From Tetmemena sp. SeJ-2015 (Eukaryota; Ciliophora; Spirotrichea; Sporadotrichida; Oxytrichidae): a stretch of DNA of 64,000 nucleotides. A program made the translations under genes and the position numbers. Positions 9,908-19,000 of this stretch are shown one piece after another. The stretch lies in the NCBI GenBank assembly GCA_027382625.1, contig JAJKFJ010021349.1:22608-86607 (forward strand), given 5' to 3'. Position 1 is the first letter of the stretch. The number at the start of each line of letters is the position of its first letter. The notes below the pieces were generated by a model. The model did no database searches. It was given only the letters and a program-made list of their open reading frames with translations, and was not told the origin of the DNA.

Positions 9908-11046
9908 ATCTAATTCTATATGCCAATAAGTGAAATCATGAAGTGGATTCTAAGAGTACTAAGAGTGACAAATGTGTATATATAATTCATATAGAGAAGC
10001 TTGAGTCCATTTTAAAATCAAAAGATATAATTAACTTCTTCTCTCAGAATTCTCCAAATAAGGATAATATAATAATTTGGCTAAAGCTTATTCGATGACT
10101 ATCAGTCACAAACTTCAGAGCCTCACTCTTTTAAATTGATGAAATGATTTCACATTTCAATAAACTCTTGGTTTCCATCAAGGAAGCGTAAGAGCTGTTG
10201 CAACATTAGACAGTGGAATTAATTTTATTTCGCTTTTACTATCTAACTCTACAGGAAGATATCACTTTGACAAAGATATTTCAAATTTCTTTTAGTGTGA
10301 ACTAAGATGGATTCTTCACTGGAAGCAAGCATAAATTATTGAGATAATGAAGGTTGACTTAATGGGTAACCCTGTTAATGTGTATTCTGGCCACGAAGGA
10401 GCAGTTAATGATAATTAAATTTCATCTGTTTGTATGAGGAATTAGTGAGCGGGTCTTGGGATGGGTAATTTGGTTAATTCTAAAATTTTTTACATCAATT
10501 TATATTTAAATGACCGCTTTAGTCATTCTCATGCGGTGGCAGTTCTCTCTCTACCAAACGGTATCATAATATAGTAGAAAATTAAATTAAAATCGGTGAT
10601 TAGTAAAAATAATAAATGGTGAGTTCCAACTTCGTGGCAGTTGAAATCGTTAGAACACCCCTTGATCTGTTGAAATATGATGCTCGCAAATTCCATAACT
10701 CGTCTAATTTATAAAATATTTGTCGGAAAACTCTGTACTGAGGCTCCACCAAAAAGTTGCAAGGACATAAAGTTCTTAGAATTTTATACTTAATCGAATG
10801 GTGTAAAATTTATTTAAATTGGAACACTTTACCTGCAGCCGATTTATTCCATTTTATTTTAATACTTTAATTTATTTATTTTCTATTAAATTCTCAGCTA
10901 TAACGGGTAGTCAGGATAAGAAAATTAGATTCTCTTTTAGAATTAGATGCACATGAGGATATAATCATAGAAGAACTTCATAAGGCCTACTGCGAACCAA
11001 AATATATTGAAGATGTTTTAATGAATTGAAGTTCCCAGCTGACAAA
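7812..11046. CDS. DOA1: Scrambled DOA1/PLAA gene (WD40-PFU-PUL), 15 MDSs on two opposed arms
   Basis: Ubiquitin-binding cofactor of Cdc48/p97 (yeast Doa1/Ufd3, human PLAA). MDSs in inferred macronuclear order: 1 +10095-10130; 2 +10164-10216; 3 -9907-9832; 4 +10269-10328; 5 -9749-9718; 6 +10353-10484; 7 -9601-9525; 8 +10522-10571 and 10901-10929; 9 -9514-9467; 10 +10944-10967; 11 -9450-8745; 12 +10969-10997; 13 -8706-8361; 14 +11026-11046; 15 -8345-7812. Junction pointers from 2/3 to 14/15: AGTGG, GACAAAGAT, TGGAAGCAA, GTTG, TCTAAA, GTCATTCTCAT, AAGAAAATTAGA, TAGAT, ATATAATCA, AGAAG, TGCGAAC, TTGAAGT, CAGCTGACAAA. The joined product is about 700 codons, close to yeast Doa1 as I recall it. It starts MTISHKLQSLTL, has WD repeats (GSWDG, GFASCSNDETVKLW, CSDDKTVKIW), a PFU domain (KEGEIKVFKNG, YDHIFDVDLGDGVMRKLP) and a C-terminal PUL domain. 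Junctions 3/4 and 14/15 are each one base out of phase. Confidence 0.85.
8102..8118. other. IES, pointer ATGCTTC (minus strand), 17 bp
   Basis: GAAGCAT on the plus strand at 8102-8108 and 8119-8125. Excision joins NSALLIPPFIML to QKRQFVLDNISQFTFSD in the PUL domain and removes an in-frame TGA. Confidence 0.85.
9092..9101. other. Possible 10-bp IES, pointer TGAA (minus strand)
   Basis: TTCA on the plus strand at 9092-9095 and 9102-9105. Excision joins RKETGESLK to MSAKPRMGGNLDMDKLP, leading into the PFU domain, and repairs a frameshift. Confidence 0.55.
10095..11046 (+). CDS. DOA1: DOA1 plus-strand arm: MDSs 1, 2, 4, 6, 8, 10, 12, 14
   Basis: Read rightward. MDS 1 carries the start codon (ATG 10095; MTISHKLQSLTL); 2 GFHQGSVRAVATLDSG; 4 NQDGFFTGSK; 6 VDLMGNPVNVYSGHEGAVN and ICLYEELVSGSWDG; 8 HSHAVAVLSLPNGIIITGSQ split by a MITE; 10 is 24 bp (DAHEDII); 12 is 29 bp (EELHKAYCE); 14 is 21 bp (LKFPADK). 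Each fills a gap of the minus arm, so the two arms interleave like a zip. The start is chosen because ATG 10095 gives the residues preceding WD1 and nothing coding is seen upstream. The centre (9908-10094) has no recognisable coding. Confidence 0.83.
10125..10163. other. IES, pointer ACTCTT, 39 bp
   Basis: ACTCTT at 10125-10130 and 10164-10169, between DOA1 MDSs 1 and 2. Excision gives LQSLTLGFHQGSVRAVATLD in frame and removes an in-frame TGA. Confidence 0.87.
10407..10417. other. Possible 11-bp IES, pointer AAT
   Basis: AAT at 10407-10409 and 10418-10420 in DOA1 MDS 6. Excision joins YSGHEGAVN to FICLYEELVSGSWDG and repairs the frame. The pointer is short, but the protein restored is a good WD repeat. 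Confidence 0.6.
10572..10900. mobile_element. MITE family A, copy 1, inside DOA1 MDS 8
   Basis: A 329-bp element flanked by TA (10570-10571 and 10901-10902). Termini are TAGTAGAAAATT and AATTCTCAGCTA, imperfect inverted repeats. The interior matches copies at 36452, 45988 and 52161 (shared words AAATCGGTGATT, AATAAATGG, GTGGCAGTTGAAATC, TCACCCCCTGAT or close variants). It carries no transposase. Removing it with one TA joins LPNGIII to TGSQDKKIRLW, the expected WD-repeat sequence, so the insertion is inside coding DNA. Confidence 0.88.
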
Positions 11047-12019
11047 TTTCAACTTTCATAATGCACAAATATTTAGATGCAATATTTGTTAATTATAAAT
11101 TATATATGGTTACATAGAAATAATTACTTTTAAATTTAATTTTAAGTTATAAATTGAGCACCTAAAAACTTTTTGCAATTAAATAAGGTCAAAAGTAATT
11201 AATCTTTAAATGTAACTATTTAGTTCGATATTTTTTCAAATTAACATTATGGCTCCTTATATAATCTGATTTAAAAAAATATATATTAACCAAATTAAAA
11301 TTTCTATAAAATTACAAAAATATTCAATTTTAAATTTAAAGGGGGGAATAATATATTTAGAAAAAATTAAATATTAAAAGTGAAAAAGATATTTGTTGAG
11401 TTTTAGAAATTAATTACCAATGCATTTGTGCATTAATTTACAGCTTAGTATCAATAAATTAAATGCGAACACGCATATTAATTCAAGGCAGTTTTTTTAT
11501 CTACTCCTCTATCATCTTCCTTCAAGTAAGAATAACATAAGTTCAATTGCTAAGACGAATTTTTACTACTGGACCTTCTTAATTTACAATTCTAGGTCTT
11601 TTTAAACCAGATCAAGGCTTTTGAACAGGATAATACTTGAAATATATATAAATATTATTATTTTTGCAGCATTGGAGACATTATTCTTAAAATATATTTA
11701 ATTTTCTCTCATGCACTCTAATAAGAGTAAGGATAATTAAAATATTTTAGCTAGAGAGAATAATATTTTTATAGCATTACATTTTTAGATTTCCTTAATT
11801 TAATTTCAAAGCTGGGCTTCGTAGAGCTTGCCTTTAAACTTTTGACCATTTTTGCATTATGAGCTGCAGCTTATAAAGTTAAAAGAAACAAGGAAATAAA
11901 ATAAGTGCTGAATTTTTATATTAGCATTAAACAACTATAATAAATATGAATGAATCTATATAGAAGTTTATTCAAGTAAAGACATTAGTAAGTAAAAGTA
12001 GAGAATATTAAACAATATA
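11047..12019. other. AT-rich DNA, nothing recognised
   Basis: No coding island, repeat or element boundary seen; the short open frame at 11420-11605 has no protein-like features. Confidence 0.6.
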
Positions 12020-12606
12020 TAGGTTGAATATGATTAGTCTTTCGGAGGGTTGTGAAAAGTTGATCTCTAGGATGGAGAAGAAAGTGAGGTTTGACTTTTA
12101 ATATATTACGCAATTAGAGATATAGCTGTTTTTTTTTAAATGGCGGAACGTGCCAACCTTATTTAGAGTATCTCAGCAATGTATCTGTAGTAGTAACCAG
12201 CCATCTTGACGAAGCAAGTCTGATGTTTGTTCTTGAGGCTCCTTAAATATTTTTGGATCTTGCTCCATCAACTTATTCTTGTCATCAGCCTTCATCTTGA
12301 CTTTTTCTGTTTCCTTGTTTAGAGAGGATTCACTTCTGAGTTGTAGGTTTGGCATGTTGTTTGCTCTGATAAAGTTCCTAATTCCATCGCTAAAAAATGT
12401 GTTTCTTCTCCCTCAGACTATAGCTTTTGCTTTTTGTAGTACATGCCATCGAATCTTTCAGCCTGTTCGGAAACTGTCACCATGAAGTTGTTCTCTTTCA
12501 TCTTAGATTGTGATTCAAAAATTAAATTTATTTAAATAAGTCACGCTCCATTTTCTTACCCACCCTAGAGATCAACTTTTCACAATCACTAATCATATTC
12601 AACCTA
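12020..12606. mobile_element. TA-flanked element with long inverted termini (family C) carrying a 14-3-3 remnant
   Basis: 587 bp. The left end (TAGGTTGAATATGATTAGT at 12020) is repeated inverted at the right end (to 12606), with TA on both sides. The similarity continues inward for about 70 bp (AAAAGTTGATCTCTAGG in both arms) with a small gap. Both arms can encode CEKLISR(M/V). No transposase is seen. Confidence 0.75.
12130..12501 (-). pseudogene. Decayed 14-3-3 protein fragment
   Basis: The minus strand from ATG 12501 reads KENNFMVTVSEQAERFDGMY, matching the conserved 14-3-3 start (N-x-x-M-A-x-x-A-E-Q-A-E-R-Y-x-x-M). In another frame follow RRNTFFSDGIRNFIRANN (compare E-R-N-L-F-S-x-A-Y-K-N-x-x-G-A-R-R) and then, in a third frame, KMAGYYYRYIAEIL (compare K-M-K-G-D-Y-Y-R-Y-L-A-E). 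Spacing between these blocks is about that of an intact 14-3-3, but at least two frameshifts separate them and the second half of the family is missing. Either a pseudogene or a germline piece with unrecognised micro-IESs. Confidence 0.65.
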
Positions 12607-12813
12607 TAATACAAAATTTATTAGTCATGAACTTTAAATTTTGCATACAATATCGAAACACATTTGTAACTTTTTGATTTTGAACCCAATCCTTTAGCTA
12701 AAAAAGCAAAGATGATAATCGAAACGACACTCAGTTTGATAAAGAAAAAATTTATGGCTTAGAGTCACATAGAAGTAAAATCCTCAGTCTACTATTTTAA
12801 ACTTTTTGAATGT

Positions 12814-13055
12814 AGGAAACTTATAAGCAACTTCTACTTGCCCAGATGGCACTTACTTCTTCCCTGTGATTATTGGAGGTACAGATACTGATTGCGCTTA
12901 AGACGTCTAACTCTAATGGGTGGATGTCACTACAGATGGCAGAACCTTGATTTCTGGATATGTGGACAGTTCCTTTGATGCTACATCATGCCCAACTTAC
13001 ACAAACTCATAAGCAGGGGTTTACAATTTCATCTCTATCGTAAACAACTAAGGTA
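12814..13055 (+). CDS. Island 1: N-terminal propeller-like module
   Basis: Open frame with several Q codons: ATSTCPDGTYFFPVIIGGTD, then GRTLISGYVDSSFDATSCP and AGVYNFISIVNNQ. It resembles SBBP-type beta-propeller repeats. It recurs in altered form at 35035 and 46815. Confidence 0.65.
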
Positions 13056-16000
13056 TAATTTAATTTGTATTTAATTGAAATATTTATTATTTTTTACTTA
13101 TGCACAATAAATAATTTGGAATAGTAGAAATTATAGTTGTAAAATTAGTATAAGCTCTATAAGTATTTTGGCATCAGCAAAGCTAAATATTTTCGTTTGT
13201 TTCAATAAAATTTAGATCTGGAACACAAAGGCTAAATTTGAGGTGATAGATACAAAAATTATATAGCTAGCAAAAATTAAAACTTTATATGGTTAAATAA
13301 AAAGAAAAATTTCAGACTGTAGTAGAAGTAAATTATTTGTGTCCTTGTATGAATCACATCCATCTAAAAATATTCTATTTAATTAATCAGATTTCGTAAT
13401 CTTGTTAAAGTCTTTTCTACATGATGATAATAATAATAATATTACTAAGGTTAGTATTTTCCTTCAGAAATAAATAGGAATGCCATTACATTTGTGATCG
13501 AACTTTCTATAGGTAATATCAATTGGATGAATAAATAAAAATCTATTGATTAAAATGATGAGCATCGCGCCTACGATATCTATACAATCAATCGCAGTCA
13601 CCTCCTAATTTTCTTATACAGCTGCTTACAGTGATTCAAGCACTAATATCCTCAGAATCGCCTAGTTTTAGATTTCCATTATTCTTTTTTGACTTCTGAC
13701 GGTACTCAAACCAAAGAACTGAGTTTGGATTCTCTGCTTTTAAACTCAGGCAATTCAATGTCTAAGAATAGTAATTAGAGCGGATAATGTCACTTCAGAG
13801 CTTTATGTATCAACTAAGATTATACCTCAAATATATTGAAAAATTCAAATCAAATTATTCGAATGAGGTTATTTTTGGAAATTTTTAATCAGTATGCCTA
13901 AATTTTAGCAATAAGAAATAATTGCAAATTAATTTATTCATCAGAATAGAATAATGAAAGATAATAATAAAGCTCTTTAATGAACTAAAAAGATAATTCA
14001 ATCTATTGATTTATATAATATTTTAGGAATAATACTGGAGCTTTGTTTATATTATATAAGCTTTCGGTTATTCTGGGCTTAAAATATTAATTTTGGGCCG
14101 GAGCTAATATTCTTTAAGTTGAGTTCTAGCTTTTCAATTTTGTGGTTCTAACGAGTCCACGGAATTTCATCAAATCCAGTCTACGATATTCTCGACTGCA
14201 TTTTTTAAAAAATCCATAAATTTTAATTCATTGTTGGGGTGGGAAATTTCTGGTAGTTGGTAAATTTTTATGCAGATGCCAGTACGAGGAAATACGCGAT
14301 CTAGAAAATTTCTAAAGCAGATGGTACAATCACTAGCGAGCTAGTTTTCCCAAATAATTAGCCAACTCAGCCAAAAGGGCAAATTAGACTCAACTCAAAT
14401 GAAAGCAGTTGGTATACCGCATATAAACAATATATAATTTAAATCTATTGTGAGCAATGTCCTATGGCTCAAGCTCCAAGTAATCTGTTCAAACCGGATC
14501 AACTCAAAATTAATTTAGCCATTCTCATTTTATTATTTTTGAGTCAACCTCGACCAATCGAATTAAAATAAAATGCTTTAATTTAAATATTATGATCAAA
14601 TATTGAATAAAATCTTATAGAACTTTTGGTCGAGTGACAGCTTCGCCTATGTAAGTATGCAAGTTTAATCAGGGACTGGAAACTGGCTCATTCTCTGTCG
14701 ATTTAATGGTAAGATCTTTATTATAAAATGGCTGCCTTTAGACAAAATATTAATGATGGAGGTTGATTACTTCACTGGTGCTGCAAATAAAAAACTTTAC
14801 CTAGACCATGGAGGGCAAGCTTATTCTACTCTCTCGTAAGTTTAAGACTTTCTCTGAGTATGTTTTGTTTAGAATAAGATCTGGTTACTCAAATGGAGTG
14901 GTAATTATGGCTGGATGCATTTCTTCCTATTTGAGTAGTACTCCTAAAAGTAGAATATTTTTTAATCGTTCTATTCAAAACTATGGATACTCTCTTAATT
15001 GGCGATTCAAGTATCATGAATACCACAATCGCACCAGTTGCTGATTAATACAAAATTATTAATAGGATTCAGTCTAAAAATAAATATATATATATTTTTA
15101 AATAGAAAAATATGTCTTATTGTATGAATTTTTCATCTTATTTTATTAGAGATTAATTTTGTATTTACCCTATATGAGTTGCAGAGAATCATATTTTTTA
15201 GCATAAATAATGATTAAATTCTAAAAGTTCTCCTATTAATTATAATTCGAGAAGACCTTAAAGACGATTGAAATAATGTATCTTACGTCTATTAGCATTT
15301 GTAATTTTATAAAATTTTGATCGGATTTCTGCGTTTAAGAAAGCTAAAACCATCTCTTAAGATAGGCATTTTGATGCAGAAATTTCTTGCTTGTGTCAAA
15401 ACAATTTGAAATTCCCATAATTTATATTTATTTCTAGACAATCATACTTCTTGGTAATAGCGATAAGATAGAAGGAAAAAATGATGGAAAATTTTAATTG
15501 AAAATAATTTCAGCTCACTCTATTTTGTGAGAATTCAATTTTATCATTTGCCAAAATTATAAAATTGATATATATCTTGAATGAGATATGGTCTATACCC
15601 TAATTTGTAAATTGCTATTTATCTAACTCTTTATATTCTGACTGAGACTTTTTATTTAATTTTTTGATTACCTTGCCTAATCTGTTGGCGGGTTAACTCC
15701 ATCAGCTACTCCTTTATACACTCCTATTTCTGAAACTTCTGCCTCAACCTATATTAACTCACCTTCGACAATGTCATTCACCTTAACCTCTTCCCTCCCT
15801 TACACTCTTAGAGGTATAGGATGAATATGAAAAGATGATAGTCAATATATTTTCAGATATAAAAAATTGCACAAGTGTAGAATTTATCAGACAAGATATA
15901 TAGAATAAGGTGATAGACTGCGCAGTATTGAATTTGAAGTTTACTGCCAAATTTGCATTCTTAGGTCATTCTGCAAAGTGATCTTTTATTTCAGTGCACA

Positions 16001-19000
16001 TCCCTATTAGTATGGTTTGCCTGTATCGTTAATTAATATATGTAAAAGTTAATAAGGTGCTCTTCTTAAATCTTACCTTGTTAAATGAACTTCATTCTAA
16101 GGATTTCTCATCGATTTTCTTATTCTTGAACCTTAGGATGAATTATGCAACTTGTCTTCTGTCTCCACGTCATGTTCAACTTAGCTGCTTGCCCATTTTT
16201 ATATAAATTTGATTTAAAATGAATCATGCAAAACTAATTCAGGTAAGCTTTTACTAATCACATTTTTTTTATTTCTGAATTGGCTATCTTCTTTTCATAT
16301 TTATCCTATAATAAAATCCTCTTAACTCTTAATTATCTGTAGATACATTTAGTAGCTAGTATGCCGAACTCCCTCTATAAGTGAATCCTGAAGTGGTGCC
16401 TCACAACTTTGGACAAACAGATTTAAGAAATAGAAGCGTTTCAGTTAGTGATTGCACTGGCAAAACATATGCTATAACTGCAGTTTAATATGGAAATGGA
16501 TTGGCCTAGACTAAGATAAACTTAGATTCTTATTCCAGCACAATTTATTTTTAAGTAAATTCAGCATTTAAATTAAATTTTAAATCTTTATTAATTCTAA
16601 TCAGAACAATTATTCAGAAGATATCCCATAAAATTGATATCTTATTCTTATCAAATTATTCTAAAAATCCCTTTAAGTTCTTTTTTTTTTAAATTTTTAT
16701 ATCAACTTGAAACTAAAAGTTATTAAACATGTAATTGAATTTCTTAAACACCTAGTAAATCTTAATGCTCTTGAAATATATCAATGAGAATATCTTATAT
16801 TTTATAATTGATTTAAAGTGAACTCTAAATAAATAAAACAATTTACACTTCATTCACAGCAACTGATGACAAACAGCTTTACACTTTAGATAATTCATTT
16901 TCTATGCTAGTTAATACTCCAACAGGGCCCAAAAATGTCAATTTTCTAATAAGAGGCACTCAAATAAATTATAAATAGTTTATATTGTTGTAGTTTCTTA
17001 ATTTAGCCTATTTGAATTTTAATGAATACAAAAGCACTTTAAATTATATAATTTCTTAAAATTAGAGAGCAAATTATCAAGTTTTTTTTTAACAAATACA
17101 TAATCATTCTTTTAGGTTATTTTATCATCAAAATTTATCTTAATCAAATTCTTTTGCCTTAATTTATATAAGAGCATTTCAAAAATGACTAGCAATATTT
17201 TAAATTATAAAAAATACGAAAATTTAAAATGATGACTCCAGTGTCTATTGCTAAAATATACTCAAAAGAGAATTTTAAATCTTATATAAATATTTAATTA
17301 AAAATTTATAAATATAAAATGAATTGCCTCTTTCCATCTATTTAGGGCTTATATTGATTCCTTTTTTATATTTTAGGAACCACATTGAATAATACTCTTT
17401 TGGAGCTGCAATAAATTGGATACTAATCCTCATCTTCTTGAAATAATTTGATATAAAATTCTCTCTTTGGCAATACTAAGGCTTTGATTAATTTGTTAAC
17501 TTATAACCTTTTAATTTCTCTTATACATTAATATCTAATATATTTTAAATAAAAGAGCACAAATTTCCCCTTTACTAAATTTTCATTGATAGTTTGAATG
17601 AAGTCATTTTATTTTCATTTCTTTTGCAAAATTTTTTTTATCTAACATCAAACTACTAGTAAATCAGGTGTAATTCTTTAAATATATACAAATGAATTAA
17701 TTTTTTCAAATTATTTATTTTTTTGATTTATTTTTCTATATAATAATTTTTACAATAGTTATTTGAGGGACCCTACTAATCCTAATCACAATAAACTTAA
17801 TATTTGTAATATATTTAAATTATAATATGACTATTTTATTTTATTACCAGTTGCCAGGAAAGTATTTATCCATAGAGTATTGGATTTGATTTCGATGTTG
17901 ACTTGAAATATATGGATCTAGATGATTATATAATAAAGCATAATCTTTGCATTTTAATATGGGATGAATATGAATGATTGATAGTTGGAAATAGTTCTAG
18001 ATAAACAAAAGAAATTGATTTAAAAAGTATCAGATAATAACTTAATTCATTAAATTAAAAATAAGTTATAGAAAAAAATGGGTTTTGAAAGAGGTCAGCT
18101 GTCTCATCAACTGTGTGAGAAGACAATATTAGCAGTATAAAGTTTCACTTCTAAAGTTGAAACAATTGAATGATCCCTAATACACTATTTGTGATGGTAA
18201 GACAATATATTAGTAACTATATTTCAGTTCCATAGACTAGAGTTAGAATTGTATCTGAAACGCGAACTACTAAAGTGAAATGCAACTCTTCTTTTGCACA
18301 ATAAAATATGAATAAACTTGGCAAGTAACTCTAATTATATAATAAATGCTTGATATCCCTACTACTACAGAGTAAATCTTAGTCAGTATACTTCTTCTTC
18401 AGCAAAATTTGTATTTCAAAATGTATTTATACCAATAACGCATACATATTCATCCCATAATATACCAAATGATTTTTCCTTTTTGAATATGGATTCTAGA
18501 GATTATACATTATAAGTTTTTTTTTTTAAAATCCTAACGCAAAAAGTATTTATAATTTTTCTAAACTCAAATTGAATTAAGTAGAATGCAAATCTACTTA
18601 TTATTTATGCGATCATTCGAAACTTTAATGACTGTTTTCTAAACCTAAATGTCTAAAACTATAAATTTGCTAAAGGGGCTAATTAATACCGAATTCCTTA
18701 AGATCCTGTAGAGTTGTATCAAATGCAAATGATAACCTAAAAATCTCTAAGATAAAAAATAAATAATAGAAAATTTTTTAAAATAACGATAAAATCAAAG
18801 CAGATAATTTAATAAGCAAATCTAAAATACTCAACTAAAAATAATTTGTTTATTTAATTTATTCAGATTATTGAAATTTCCATTCATATTAATAATTAAG
18901 ACATATCAATAATTATGGGAACATTTTAACAGCAGGATAGGCCAAAAATATTCCTTATGGAATGGGAAGTAGTCTCGATATTTTATTTTATGAGAGGCTA

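Noticed and set aside
10576..10584. AGAAAATTA in the MITE terminus as the MDS 8/9 pointer
   Set aside because: It matches MDS 9 by 9 bp and is in frame, but the 12-bp AAGAAAATTAGA at 10918-10929 restores the missing TGSQDK of the WD repeat and fits better.
18090..18170. Possible coding island (RGQLSHQLCEKTILAVQSF)
   Set aside because: Short, no module pattern, and AT-rich flanks without a pointer.
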